Below, piece by piece: positions 44,563 to 54,104 of a DNA stretch of 64,000 nt; the stretch's first letter is position 1, and each line of letters starts with the position of its first letter. Made by a program: the position numbers and the translations under genes. The notes beneath the pieces are model-generated. The model made no database searches, was not told the DNA's origin, and saw only the letters and a program-made list of their open reading frames with translations. This DNA is from Campylobacter sp. (GTDB lineage: Bacteria > Campylobacterota > Campylobacteria > Campylobacterales > Campylobacteraceae), in NCBI RefSeq assembly GCF_019423325.1, contig NZ_JAHZBQ010000001.1:930001-994000 (forward strand). The letters are read 5' to 3'.

Positions 44563-44859
44563 TTCGGCTCGCGCAACAAATAATCCGTGCAATCGTCGCC
44601 AGAATTTATCCCTCTTTACTTCGCTGTTTTGACGCGCCTCATAAATCGAGCGAAATTTTATAAATTTTTATAAGTTTCGACGAGCAAGCGCACGAAAGCT
44701 TAGGCACAAAATAAAATGTGGATAAAATTCCGCAAAAGCTCTTTCGCAAAATTTTAAAAGAATTAAAATATTTCCTTGAGGAATTTTAGAATTCCGCATA
44801 AGGCAAATTTACAAAAATCTCGTTAAAAATATAGAATTTCGTGAAAATTCCGCAAAATT
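44563..44859. other. Convergent gene-free stretch before folP
   Basis: The two flanking genes converge here. The stretch is AT-rich, with GAATTTTAGAATTCC-like words near 44780, and no gene or clear terminator hairpin was found. Confidence 0.45.
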
Positions 44860-46002
44860 CTAAAATTTTACCGCAGCGGCGTCCATCGCGCGCATTAGCC
44901 GCAGCATTTGAACGTGTTCGAAAACGTCGTGCGTGCGGATGATCGCGGCGCCGTTTAAAGCGGCAACCTGGTGCAGGTACAGCGAGCCTGCGAGCCTATC
45001 CGCGACCGCAGAGGGGCTGTAAAAATCGATAACGCTCTTTCTGCTCGCGCCCACGAGCAGCGGGCAGCCGAAGTGCAAAAAATGCTGTAAATTTTTAATC
45101 AGCACCAAATTTTGCTCGGCGGTCTTGCCAAAGCCGATGCCCACGTCAAGAATGATCTTTTTAAGTCCCGCGCTTCGCAGCTGCTGCAGATTTTGCGCAA
45201 AAAACTCATCTATCTCGCCCATCAGATCGTCATATTTAGGCGCAAGCTGCATATTTTGCGGCTTTCCTTGCATGTGCATCAGCACGTAAGTAGCGTCGTA
45301 GCGAAGCGCAAGCGGTGCGAGAGCGAGGTTTGCGCTGATGTCGTTAATGATACTAAAGCCCCGATCTAGCGCAAATTCCAAACAATACTCATCGAAGCTA
45401 TCGAGGCTAAATTTAGCCTTTTCATGCAGACGCAGGCGGTAAATTTCGCCCAGCACATCCTTTATGCGCGCAAACTCCTCATCCCTGCCGCAGTACTGGC
45501 TGCCCGGGCGCGAGCTCACGCCGCCGATGTCGATAATGGTGGCGCCTTGCTCGATCATATTTTCGATCTTGCAGATCGCCTCTTTTAGGTTTGCCGCGCG
45601 GCTTGCGGGGTTGAAGCTATCGGAGTTGATATTGACGACGCCCATTATTTCGCAGCTTTGCGGCTTGGCAAATTTCTCGCTTAGAAATTTCGCGAGCTCC
45701 TTTAGCCCGAAATCCTGCAGAGCTTCCTTTTGTGCCAAAGCCTCGATCTGGCGATCGTTTGCGATCAAAACCCCATCCGTATCGTCGCGCCCTAAGATCA
45801 CCCCTTCGTTGCACGCAAGCTCGGCGCCGATACTAAGGGCATCTTGTTTTAAAATATTCGCCGCGGGCGCTCGCAGATCTTTTAGATAGAAAAAGTTTAG
45901 GCGCGATTTTTTCTGCATTATCGCCCGCCCCGCATTTCGTACGCCGATGCGCTCGCAAATCAGCGCGAAATCGGCTTCGTTTGAAATTTTATAAATTTTC
46001 AT
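44860..46002 (-). CDS. folP: Dihydropteroate synthase
   Basis: FolP joins the pterin to p-aminobenzoate in folate synthesis. The catalytic TIM barrel begins near residue 117 (IMGVVNINSDSFNP), with DIGGVSSRPGSQ, the pABA/pterin motifs INDISANLALAPLA and VGASRKS and RTHDVFE. The 380-residue length is about 100 more than the E. coli enzyme because of an N-terminal domain (about 1-110) common in campylobacters. It overlaps holB by four bases. Confidence 0.93.
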   Translation of the reverse strand: MKIYKISNEADFALICERIGVRNAGRAIMQKKSRLNFFYLKDLRAPAANILKQDALSIGAELACNEGVILGRDDTDGVLIANDRQIEALAQKEALQDFGLKELAKFLSEKFAKPQSCEIMGVVNINSDSFNPASRAANLKEAICKIENMIEQGATIIDIGGVSSRPGSQYCGRDEEFARIKDVLGEIYRLRLHEKAKFSLDSFDEYCLEFALDRGFSIINDISANLALAPLALRYDATYVLMHMQGKPQNMQLAPKYDDLMGEIDEFFAQNLQQLRSAGLKKIILDVGIGFGKTAEQNLVLIKNLQHFLHFGCPLLVGASRKSVIDFYSPSAVADRLAGSLYLHQVAALNGAAIIRTHDVFEHVQMLRLMRAMDAAAVKF

Positions 46003-46619
46003 CTTTTCTCCTCGATCATCAACAGTAACGGAGTAAGCACGGCGTGGGCTTTGGCGTTGTGCTCGGCAAGGTAACTCAAGCGGTCAATCCGCTGCAACTC
46101 ATCGCCGCTTAGACTGACGCCTGCTTCGAAGCACTCTAACGCGATCTCGCCGATGAGCGCTTTTAGCGCCGTCTTATCCAGCTCGCCCTTGCGCTCCAGC
46201 GCGATCTGCGCGTCGATAAACTCCACCGCCTCCTTTAGGCTTAGCCTGGCTAAATTCAGCCCGGTGCGGTATCTAGGCTTTCGCACGCAGAGGTTTTGCA
46301 CGATCAGGCGCGAGCGGATAGTGGGCAGCAGGGCGTTGATGAAAGGGGTGATCAGGAAAAACACCGTATTTTTGGGCGGCTCCTCTAAAATTTTAAGCAG
46401 AGCGTTTTGCGCCTCCTCGCCGAATTTCGTAGCGGCGATGACGATAATCTTATCCTCGCGCTCGGCGACGTAGGCTTCGTCAATGATCTTTCGCGCCTCG
46501 TCGATCTTAAGCTCGACGCTTTCAAAAAACCTTAAATTTTTGCGCGGAATTTCGGCTAAAATTTTATCTTTAAAGCCCTCATAATCGCTCGTCAAAACGA
46601 TCTGATTTATGATTTTCAA
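45999..46619 (-). CDS. holB: DNA polymerase III delta' subunit (short form)
   Basis: The protein has the clamp-loader core with EAQNALLKILEEPPKNTVFFL (about 72-92) and PTIRSRL (SRC-like motif), typical of delta'. The Walker A motif is absent, as expected for delta'. At 206 residues it is about 130 shorter than E. coli HolB, as in other campylobacters. It overlaps hobA by four bases and folP by four bases. Confidence 0.87.
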   Translation of the reverse strand: MKIINQIVLTSDYEGFKDKILAEIPRKNLRFFESVELKIDEARKIIDEAYVAEREDKIIVIAATKFGEEAQNALLKILEEPPKNTVFFLITPFINALLPTIRSRLIVQNLCVRKPRYRTGLNLARLSLKEAVEFIDAQIALERKGELDKTALKALIGEIALECFEAGVSLSGDELQRIDRLSYLAEHNAKAHAVLTPLLLMIEEKR

Positions 46620-47149
46620 AGCACCACTTCGTCAAAAAGCACGGCGTCGATGCTTTTATCTAAAATTTTAAAAAGCTGAATCAGTTTGAGATCCAAGCTC
46701 GGATCGCTCTCGCTCATGTAGAAGCTGTTTTGTAGCCTCTCGTCGATGAGCCACAGATAGCTGTCCTCGTGGCTTTTGGCGATTTTAGCTAGCGGATGGT
46801 TGCCGTTGCCGATGTAAAAATATATAAAGCCGTTGGCAAACGCGAGGCTTAGCATATCGTTTAGCAACAGCGCGTCCTCCAGGCTATTTACTCCGCCGCG
46901 GTAGAGTGATCGCAGCGAAAAAAACGGTAGCAGCGGGCGGGAGTTGGTAGAGGAGTTGATCTTTTTGATGATGTATTCGCTAAACCAGCTTCGCTCATCG
47001 TCGCAGATGACGATGAAAGCAAAGCCGTCGTGGAGGAATTTTAGCTTTGATGCTAAAAGCGGCGTCCAGTCCTCCTTGCGATCCTCGAGCCACTCAAGTC
47101 CGGGCTCGGAGCGCATCGCCGTGACGCTCCAAGTGTGCAGATCCTGCAT
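46616..47149 (-). CDS. hobA: DnaA-binding initiation factor HobA
   Basis: HobA is a tetrameric protein, found only in this phylum, which binds DnaA and helps it assemble at oriC, like DiaA elsewhere. The protein (177 residues) has EPGLEWLEDR near the start, the DERSWFSEYIIKKIN segment, the RPLLPFFSL strand and a C-terminal DLKLIQLFKILDKSIDAVLFDEVVL-type helix pair, matching the H. pylori protein in order and length. The start forms TAATG with the lysC stop. Confidence 0.88.
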   Translation of the reverse strand: MQDLHTWSVTAMRSEPGLEWLEDRKEDWTPLLASKLKFLHDGFAFIVICDDERSWFSEYIIKKINSSTNSRPLLPFFSLRSLYRGGVNSLEDALLLNDMLSLAFANGFIYFYIGNGNHPLAKIAKSHEDSYLWLIDERLQNSFYMSESDPSLDLKLIQLFKILDKSIDAVLFDEVVL

Positions 47150-48354
47150 TATTTATCCAAATCGTAGGCTTTGTGCAGCGCGCGCACGGCAAGCTCGCCG
47201 TATTTAGCCTCTACGATCATCGAAATTTTAATCTCGCTCGTGGAGATCATCTGGATATTTATCCCTTCGTCCGCAAGCGTCTTAAACGCCTTGCTGGCTA
47301 TGCCACTATGGCTTTTCATACCTACGCCGACTAAAGAAACCTTTACGATATCGGCATCCGATTCGATGATAGAATTCGGATTTGGATTTACCTCTTTCAT
47401 TACCCTATAGGCCGTCTCTAGCTCGTTTTGCGGCACGGTAAAGCCCAAATTAGTCTCCCCATTTCGTCCGATATTTTGTACGATCATATCGACGTTGATC
47501 TCCTTGCTCGCGAGCGCGGAGAAAATTTCAGCCGCGACGCCGGGGCGATCCTCTACGTTTCTAATCGTAATTCTTGCTTGATTTTTATCCAGTGCAATGC
47601 CGCTAATTACCGCATCTTCCATCTTTTCTTCTCCTGTTATGAGTGTTCCTTCATGATCGTTAAAACTGCTTCGCGTCACCAAATTTACGTTTAATTTCTT
47701 CGCAAGCTCAACGCTTCGATTTTGCAAAACCTTCGCCCCCAAGCTCGCAAGCTCGAGCATCTCGTCGTAGCTGATGCGATCAAGCTTCTTAGCCTTTGGT
47801 TCGATGCGCGGATCGGTCGTATATACGCCGTCTACGTCGGTGTAAATTTCGCACAGATCGGCTTTCAGCGCTCCTGCGACGGCGACTGCGCTAAGATCGC
47901 TTCCGCCTCGCCCGAGCGTAGTTACTTCACCTGTGGTACTAATGCCCTGAAAGCCCGCGACGACGACGATTTTGCCCTGCTTTAGCGCCTCTTGCATGCT
48001 TTTTGGATCGATCGAGACGATGCGAGCTTTGGTGTGAAAATTATCCGTCACGATGCCCGCACCACGCCCGCTAAATGCGATCGCAGCATAGCCCTTGGCA
48101 TTTAGCGCGATAGCTAAAAGTGCACTCGTGACGCGCTCGCCCGAGCTTAGCAGCACGTCCATCTCTCTGCCTACGGGAGTTTTAGTAAAAAATTCCGCCT
48201 GCTCGATGAGCTGATTGGTAACGCCGCTCATCGCAGATACGATTACCGCGACATCGTGTCCTTCGTTTTTAGTCTTTATCACGCGCTGCGCGACCGCCTC
48301 GATCCGCTCTAGCGTGCCGACGCTCGTACCGCCGTATTTTTGAACGATCAGCAT
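47149..48354 (-). CDS. lysC: Aspartate kinase
   Basis: The enzyme phosphorylates aspartate for lysine, threonine, methionine and diaminopimelate synthesis. It has VQKYGGTSVGTLERI (4-18), GRGGSDLSAVAVAGAL and EIYTDVDGVYTTDPRI, and two C-terminal ACT domains (about 265-400) for feedback control. Length 401 fits the monofunctional type. Both ends share one base with the neighbours (TAATG), so the rppH-lysC-hobA-holB-folP run is one operon. Confidence 0.95.
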   Translation of the reverse strand: MLIVQKYGGTSVGTLERIEAVAQRVIKTKNEGHDVAVIVSAMSGVTNQLIEQAEFFTKTPVGREMDVLLSSGERVTSALLAIALNAKGYAAIAFSGRGAGIVTDNFHTKARIVSIDPKSMQEALKQGKIVVVAGFQGISTTGEVTTLGRGGSDLSAVAVAGALKADLCEIYTDVDGVYTTDPRIEPKAKKLDRISYDEMLELASLGAKVLQNRSVELAKKLNVNLVTRSSFNDHEGTLITGEEKMEDAVISGIALDKNQARITIRNVEDRPGVAAEIFSALASKEINVDMIVQNIGRNGETNLGFTVPQNELETAYRVMKEVNPNPNSIIESDADIVKVSLVGVGMKSHSGIASKAFKTLADEGINIQMISTSEIKISMIVEAKYGELAVRALHKAYDLDK

Positions 48355-48824
48355 TAAATGTAACCCTCCTCCTTAAAATATTTTAAAACCGTCGCGTAAA
48401 TCGGCTTCTTGAAATGATTTACGTGCCTTAAAACCTCATTCGCGCCTACGAATTTAAATGCGTCGAACTCCGGAAGTTTAGTATTGATGTTCAGATCAGC
48501 CAAATTTCGCAATCGTACTAAAAAATACCTTTGAATTTGCCCGTCGTATGGGCGCATCTTTTGAGCTACCCCATCGGGAAAGTCATAGCTGAGCCACTTC
48601 GGGCACTCAGCGATGATATCGACTTTGCTTGTCCCGATCTCCTCACCGAGCTCTCTGCGGATAGCCATCGTAGGCGTCTCACCGTCGTCAATACCGCCTT
48701 GAGGAAACTGCCAAGCGCCTTTGATGTCGATTCGTTGCGCAATCAAAATTTCGCAGTTAAACGGATACGATGGCGAAAGCACGATTGCAGCGACATTTGG
48801 TCTGTAATTTTTCTCTTTTTCCAT
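48354..48824 (-). CDS. rppH: RNA pyrophosphohydrolase (Nudix)
   Basis: RppH removes pyrophosphate from mRNA 5' ends to start decay. The Nudix box GGIDDGETPTMAIRRELGEEIG is split here: GGIDDGE at 42-48 and RRELGEEIG at 55-63. IKGAWQFPQGG and RYFLVRL follow the family. Length 156 is typical. It heads the operon with lysC. Confidence 0.92.
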   Translation of the reverse strand: MEKEKNYRPNVAAIVLSPSYPFNCEILIAQRIDIKGAWQFPQGGIDDGETPTMAIRRELGEEIGTSKVDIIAECPKWLSYDFPDGVAQKMRPYDGQIQRYFLVRLRNLADLNINTKLPEFDAFKFVGANEVLRHVNHFKKPIYATVLKYFKEEGYI

Positions 48825-48960
48825 CTCGTTTTCTCACAAAAAATTTCTCAAAATTCTACCTAAAAATATTAAAATTTGCGTTAAGAGGCTTAAAATTTAT
48901 ATAAATTTTCAAATTAATTCGCTAAATTTTGTGACATAAATTTAGCCCATAGGACCGACC

Positions 48961-50034
48961 TTGCACATCTATATCCACGTGCCGTTTTGCACCTCCAAAT
49001 GCCCGTATTGCGCCTTTGGCTCTTTTAGCGACAAATTTAGCCTCGTGCGCAAGTATTTTTCGGCACTGCGGCTTGAGGTGCGCGACTTTTTGGCGAAAAA
49101 TCCACATGCGCAAATTTCGACGCTTTTTATCGGCGGAGGCACGCCAAGCGCCGTAGATGCGGGACTTTATGATGAAATTTTTGCGCTGCTTGCGCCGCAT
49201 TTTGCCGCCAAAGCCGAAATCAGCTCGGAAGCTAACCCAAACTCCGCTAGCCCTGCTTGGCTTAGAGCGATGCGCGAGCTCGGCGTAAATCGCATCAGCT
49301 TCGGCGCACAGAGCTTCAACGATGCCAAGTTAAAATTCCTCGGTCGCGCGCACAGTGCGGCGCAGATTTTTCTCGCGGTGCAAAATGCCAAAGCAGCGGG
49401 CTTTGATAATATAAACTTAGACCTAATCTACGCGAGCAAATTTGACGATAAAAGGAATTTAAAATTTGAAATGGCTGAGCTTGCGCGCTGCGAAGTGCCG
49501 CACCTAAGCGCCTATGCGCTAAGCCTTGAAGAGGGTACGCCCTTTTTTGGGCGCGAAAGCTTTAAAAGAGAAAGCGCGACTCTAGCTAAATTTCTCTTTG
49601 CTCTTGCGGCGGATAGCGGCTTTAGCCAATATGAAATTTCAAATTTTGCCGCGCGCAGACTGCGCTGTAAGCACAATCTCGCCTACTGGCGCGGCGAGGA
49701 TTACGCTGGATTTGGGGCATTTGCGGTCGGAACTAGCGGACAGGTGCGCCTTAGCTCGCCTAAAAATTTGCGAGATTACATCGCAGACCCGCTGCAAAAA
49801 CAGCGCGAAGCTCTAAGCGCGCAGGATAAAAAGCTCGAGCGCATATTTCTCGGGCTGCGCTGCGTTTTGGGGTTTGAGGCGCAAATTTTAGACGCTGCAG
49901 AGCTAAGCAACGCGCAGCTGCTCGTGCGCGAAAAAAAGCTGAAATTCGGCGAAGATAAATTTTATAATCCCAACTTTTTGCTCGCCGACGAGATCGCGCT
50001 TTTTATTACGCAAAGTAGCCGCTGCGGGCGCTAA
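48961..50034 (+). CDS. hemW: Radical SAM protein HemW (coproporphyrinogen oxidase-like)
   Basis: The [4Fe-4S] motif CTSKCPYC (9-16) follows IHVPFC, as in HemW/HemN proteins. IGGGTPSAV, RISFGAQSFNDAKLKFLGR and the C-terminal HNLAYWRGEDYAGFGAFAVG are HemW signatures. HemW is believed to be a heme chaperone rather than an oxidase; it lacks the N-terminal extension of HemN. The start is TTG, preceded by TAGGACC. The last part is divergent and short (357 residues). Confidence 0.88.
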   Translation: MHIYIHVPFCTSKCPYCAFGSFSDKFSLVRKYFSALRLEVRDFLAKNPHAQISTLFIGGGTPSAVDAGLYDEIFALLAPHFAAKAEISSEANPNSASPAWLRAMRELGVNRISFGAQSFNDAKLKFLGRAHSAAQIFLAVQNAKAAGFDNINLDLIYASKFDDKRNLKFEMAELARCEVPHLSAYALSLEEGTPFFGRESFKRESATLAKFLFALAADSGFSQYEISNFAARRLRCKHNLAYWRGEDYAGFGAFAVGTSGQVRLSSPKNLRDYIADPLQKQREALSAQDKKLERIFLGLRCVLGFEAQILDAAELSNAQLLVREKKLKFGEDKFYNPNFLLADEIALFITQSSRCGR

Positions 50035-50091
50035 ATTTAAGATTAATGAAATTTTAGTTAAAATACGCCACTTTTTACGTTAGGAAATTTT

Positions 50092-50778
50092 ATGTTTGGT
50101 ATCAGTATGCCTGAAATTACGGTCATTTTAATCATCGCGATAATCGTGCTAGGGCCCGAGAAGCTTCCAAAAGTGCTGGTCGAGCTCGCGAAATACTTCA
50201 AAGTCATCAAAAAAACCATCAACGACGCAAAATCGAGCTTCGATCAGGAGCTTCGCATCGCCGAGCTCAAAGAGGACGCCAAAAAATATAAAGAGAGTAT
50301 CACGCAAGCAAGCGAGGGTGTGCGCAAAAAGCTCACGTTTGAGGAGCTCGACGAGATAAAAGGCGGCATAGACTCGGTCAAAGAGACGCTAAATGCGGGG
50401 TTAAAAAATATAGAAGGCTCCACGCTAAATTCCGCGGAAGTCTCGGCACAAAAACAGAATGAGACGGCAAATTTAAAGGCAAATTCGGGCAGCGAAAATT
50501 CCGCGCAAAGCTCTGCCCGCGCCGCAAACTCTACGCAAGACTCCGCCGGTAGCGCAACAAATTCTAGCGCCGGAGACAAAGGCAAAAATTCTAGCATCGA
50601 AAACGAAAGCAAGAATTCCATGCCGAGCGCGAGCGGCGGCGCGGAAAATAGCGCACAAAATTCAAACGCAAGCGGCGAAGCGAAAAACGGCGCGCAAAAT
50701 TTGAACGCAAATTTAAACGGCGATGCGCAAAATTCTATGCAAAATTCCGCGCAAAATAACGATACGCAAAAATCATAA
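50092..50778 (+). CDS. tatB: Twin-arginine translocase subunit TatB with long low-complexity tail
   Basis: TatB takes part in recognition of twin-arginine proteins. The short helix (about 6-22) with LGPEKLPKVL, an amphipathic helix and a charged coil (about 45-105) are normal. From about residue 106 to the end (228) there is a tail of Asn, Ser, Ala and Gln in units such as AQNS and NSAQ. Usual TatB proteins have 130-170 residues and tails like this are disposable in E. coli TatB. The tail DNA is dense in AAATTC words. tatC follows 15 bases later. Confidence 0.9.
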   Translation: MFGISMPEITVILIIAIIVLGPEKLPKVLVELAKYFKVIKKTINDAKSSFDQELRIAELKEDAKKYKESITQASEGVRKKLTFEELDEIKGGIDSVKETLNAGLKNIEGSTLNSAEVSAQKQNETANLKANSGSENSAQSSARAANSTQDSAGSATNSSAGDKGKNSSIENESKNSMPSASGGAENSAQNSNASGEAKNGAQNLNANLNGDAQNSMQNSAQNNDTQKS

Positions 50779-50793
50779 TGAGAGAGAAATTTA

Positions 50794-51549
50794 ATGTTTG
50801 AAGAGCTAAAACCCCATCTAGCCGAGCTTCGCAAGCGCCTAGTTATCTGCGTTCTGTCCGTCATCGTCCTTTTCATCGCGTGCTTCGGCTTTTGGGAAGA
50901 TATTTTAGGCTTTATGACCCGTCCGCTAGTGCGCGTACTTCCCAAAGGCAGCGAGATCATCTTTACCCAGCTTGGCGAAACGTTTTTTACTGCGATGAAG
51001 GTATCGTTTTTCACCTCGCTACTTCTAGCAATGCCGATAATTTTCTGGCAGGTGTGGCTTTTCGTAGCGCCTGGGCTTTACGACAACGAGAAAAAATACG
51101 TCATCCCCTTCGTTAGCGGCGCGAGCATTATGTTCTTTTTAGGCGCAGCGTTTTGCTATTTTTTCGTAATCCCCGTCGCGTTTAATTTCTTGGTAAATTT
51201 TGGCGCCAAGCAATTTACTGCGATGCCTACGATCGGCGAATATGTAGGCTTTTTCGCTAAGCTCGTCGTCGCATTTGGCATCAGCTTCGAGCTTCCTGTA
51301 GTAACCTTTTTCCTCGCTAAGATCGGGCTTGTAACAAATAAAAGCCTGAGCGATTTTTTTCGCTACGCAATCGTCATTATTTTCATCTTTGCAGCGGTGA
51401 TGACGCCGCCGGACGTGCTTAGTCAGTTTATGCTCGCAACTCCGCTAATTGCGCTTTATCTGCTTTCGATCTTTATCGCCAAAATGATAAATCCGTATAA
51501 GCTTGAGGATGACGAAAGCGAAAATTCCACGGACGTAGCGCAGGCGTGA
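50794..51549 (+). CDS. tatC: Twin-arginine translocase subunit TatC
   Basis: The protein (251 residues) has six membrane helices and the conserved start FEELKPHLAELRKRL, the FYxP-like periplasmic segment PLVRVLPKGSEIIFTQLGETFF and FFAKLVVAFGISFELPVV. TatC binds the signal peptide together with TatB. It is followed directly by queA. Confidence 0.95.
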   Translation: MFEELKPHLAELRKRLVICVLSVIVLFIACFGFWEDILGFMTRPLVRVLPKGSEIIFTQLGETFFTAMKVSFFTSLLLAMPIIFWQVWLFVAPGLYDNEKKYVIPFVSGASIMFFLGAAFCYFFVIPVAFNFLVNFGAKQFTAMPTIGEYVGFFAKLVVAFGISFELPVVTFFLAKIGLVTNKSLSDFFRYAIVIIFIFAAVMTPPDVLSQFMLATPLIALYLLSIFIAKMINPYKLEDDESENSTDVAQA

Positions 51550-51550
51550 G

Positions 51551-52570
51551 ATGGCGGATCTAAATTTAGTTGGCAGCTACGATTACGAGCTTCCTAGCGA
51601 GCTCATCGCAAGCGCGCCCGTGATGCCCAAACAAAGCGCGCGCCTGCTGATCTATGACCGCGCTAAAGAGCAGATTACTCACGCGCACTTCGGCGATCTG
51701 GCGGACGCCCTGCCGCCCTGCGATATTATTTTCAACGACACGCGGGTAATCAAGGCGCGCCTCTTCGGTCATAAAAACAGCGGCGGCAAGATTGAGCTTC
51801 TGCTAAACTCGCCGCTTGAGGGCAATAAATTTAATGCCTATATTCGCGGCAGCGTCAAAGTAGGCAGCGAATTAAAATTTCAAAGCGGTCTTGAAGCACG
51901 TGTTTGCGAGCTAATGGAGGGCGGGCTTCGCATCGTGCAGTTTGAGCAGGGCGGCAAAGCTTTAAACACCCACGATGTTTTTGAAATTTGCGAACGTATC
52001 GGCCATGTGCCGCTGCCGCCGTATATCAAGCGCGCCGATACTAAGCAGGATGAGAGCTGGTATCAAAGCATCTTCGCGCGCGAGCAAGGCGCCGTCGCCG
52101 CACCCACCGCGAGCCTTCATTTTAACGATGCGATGCTAAACGACCTGCGCAAAAGACACGAAATTTATTTTATCACGCTACACGTAGGCGCGGGTACCTT
52201 CAAGCCCGTGGAAGTAGCGGATCTGCGCGATCACAAGATGCACGGCGAGCTCTACTCTATCCCGCCGCAGACCGCGCAAATTCTAAAAAGCGAGCGAAAA
52301 ATTTTAGGCGTGGGTACGACGGTGACGAGAACGATCGAAAATTTTGCACGTAACGGGCAAAGCAGCGGAATCTGCGAGCTATTTTTACACCCGGGCAACC
52401 CGCCGATAAGACAAAATTTTTTGCTTACAAATTTTCACCTGCCCAAATCCACGCTGATAATGCTCGTAGCAAGCTTCATCGGGCTTGAGCGCACGCTTGA
52501 GCTCTACCGCATCGCAGTGGAGCAAAGATACCGCTTCTACTCCTATGGCGATGGGATGCTTGTGCTATGA
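51551..52570 (+). CDS. queA: tRNA preQ1(34) S-adenosylmethionine ribosyltransferase-isomerase
   Basis: QueA makes epoxyqueuosine in tRNA. Motifs include YDYELPSELIAS at the start, FNDTRVIKARL, GHVPLPPYIKR, APTASLHFN, LHVGAGTFKPV and LTNFHLPKSTLIMLV near the end. Length 339 is typical. The ATG follows the tatC stop by one base. It overlaps the next gene by four bases. Confidence 0.95.
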   Translation: MADLNLVGSYDYELPSELIASAPVMPKQSARLLIYDRAKEQITHAHFGDLADALPPCDIIFNDTRVIKARLFGHKNSGGKIELLLNSPLEGNKFNAYIRGSVKVGSELKFQSGLEARVCELMEGGLRIVQFEQGGKALNTHDVFEICERIGHVPLPPYIKRADTKQDESWYQSIFAREQGAVAAPTASLHFNDAMLNDLRKRHEIYFITLHVGAGTFKPVEVADLRDHKMHGELYSIPPQTAQILKSERKILGVGTTVTRTIENFARNGQSSGICELFLHPGNPPIRQNFLLTNFHLPKSTLIMLVASFIGLERTLELYRIAVEQRYRFYSYGDGMLVL

Positions 52571-53604
52571 AAGCCGTGGTTTTAGGCACGCTAGCAATAT
52601 TGGCTGCGATGGCAGGCTTTGTGGCAAGAAAACTTTTTGCTAAAAAGCCCGCTGCAAGCGGCAAAATTTTCTCCGCTGCGCCTAAAGCCAAAGAAAGCGA
52701 TTCCGTCGTGCCCAGACGCGAGGATATCGCGCAGATCGATATTTTAAAAATTTTAAAATTCCAAAGCGAAATTTTATTTGAGGAGTGCACGAAATACGAC
52801 AGCACGCTCTATCTTAGCTTCCCGCCGCAGCTGCCGCGTATCTACGGCGGCGAGGTGCTAAATCTCACTAGCGCGGTCTTTGATACGTGCGAGTTTTTCC
52901 TACAAAATATCGCTGAACCAATCCGTGTAAGCGTGGAATTTAGTAGCAAGGAACTTAGAGCAAATATGAGCTCTATCAAGCTCGACGTTCGCGTAGGCAT
53001 CGATCGCGAGCTAAAGGATCCGCGCACCTATGCGCTTAAAGGTGCGCTAGAAAGCGCTGCTAGCACGGATGATGAGTATCTTACTTCGGCGCAGACCCAT
53101 TTGCGTGCACTCGGTTCGCATCCGAGTATTGGAGCCGACGGGCGCGGAACCTTTATCAAAATGGATGCTGTGCTTAGCTGCTTCGCGCAGCAAAGTTTTA
53201 GCGCCAAAAAATACGACTACAACGTCATCATCACGCATAAAAACCGCGCGATCTTTGAGGAGCTGCGAGATTTTTTAAGCGGGCTTGGTTGCGACGTGAT
53301 GCCAAACTCCAACTGGGAAAGCGCGAAGAGACATCTAAACGACTTCATCTACGTGGCCGACGTCGTCATCCTCGACGCCGAGATCCTGCGCGCAAATATA
53401 AGCGAGATAAACTACCTCAACGCGCTGGAAAAAGACGGGGTATTTTTCATATTTTTGCTTAAAAATAAACACTCGCTCAAGGTGCTGGAGGGGCTAAATT
53501 TCAAATTTTTTAAGCTCGAGATGCCATATTTCTACGACGAATTTTACGCCACGCTTGATCTCATCGAAAAGATCAAAAACGATGAGAATTTCTTAGGGCT
53601 GTAG
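52567..53604 (+). CDS. Membrane-anchored protein with degenerate kinase/receiver-like parts
   Basis: I know no name for this 345-residue protein. Residues 1-20 are a membrane helix. Residues about 90-210 follow the pattern of a histidine-kinase ATP-binding domain (NLTSAVFDTCEFFLQNIAEPIRVSVEFS resembles an N box, and GSHPSIGADGRGTFI resembles a Gly-rich lid) without the required catalytic residues. Residues about 215-345 have a receiver-like strand-helix order (NVIITHKNRAIFEELRDFL, VADVVILDAE, FFIFLLKNKHS) with the phospho-Asp position unclear. It is coupled to queA. The fold reading is inference. Confidence 0.6.
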   Translation: MKAVVLGTLAILAAMAGFVARKLFAKKPAASGKIFSAAPKAKESDSVVPRREDIAQIDILKILKFQSEILFEECTKYDSTLYLSFPPQLPRIYGGEVLNLTSAVFDTCEFFLQNIAEPIRVSVEFSSKELRANMSSIKLDVRVGIDRELKDPRTYALKGALESAASTDDEYLTSAQTHLRALGSHPSIGADGRGTFIKMDAVLSCFAQQSFSAKKYDYNVIITHKNRAIFEELRDFLSGLGCDVMPNSNWESAKRHLNDFIYVADVVILDAEILRANISEINYLNALEKDGVFFIFLLKNKHSLKVLEGLNFKFFKLEMPYFYDEFYATLDLIEKIKNDENFLGL

Positions 53605-53643
53605 CGAACAGGCGGCGATAAATTTAAAACCGAAGAGATTGAA

Positions 53644-54092
53644 GTGCTATATTTCGACCTAGATTGGATCAAGGGCAATATAAAAGATAGCGAATATGCC
53701 TTAAGACGGCGGCGGTACGAGGCGTATTTGGCAGGGGTACATAAAAATATGTATACGCTAGAAAGAATTTTTGCGGGCATAAGCTTCAACGATGTGCTAT
53801 TGCTACCCAAAAAACAAATCAATGAAAAATTGCATTTAAAATTTTACATCGGAGATTTGCAAAATGGATATTATGAACTAAAATGCGTTATGAGCTCGGA
53901 TCAAAGATGCGATGCGGCGCCCGGCGAAATAATAACGAGCGAGATATTGAAAATGGCAATTACCGCTTCTCTTTCATCCTTGCCTGTCTGAAGGAATACG
54001 CCGTTAATTTCTCCAGGATAGATAGCCTTAAATTTAACGCGATTTCGCAAAGAAAATATAGCCGCGAGTTTAAGAAATTGAAACTTTTATAG
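53644..54092 (+). pseudogene. Probable frameshifted gene of unknown function
   Basis: A frame starting at 53644 (MLYFDLDWIKGNIKDSEYAL) stops at 53991. The +1-shifted frame carries plausible coding sequence, ENGNYRFSFILACLKEY then NFSRIDSLKF, to 54092. Joining them near 53950 gives about 148 residues of uniform style. No family is recognised. A single base loss or gain, or a base-call error, would explain it. Confidence 0.45.
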
Positions 54093-54104
54093 TAAATCCA
54101 AACC

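Noticed and set aside
47171..47985. Plus-strand frames over lysC
   Set aside because: Shadows of a fully conserved aspartate kinase gene on the minus strand.
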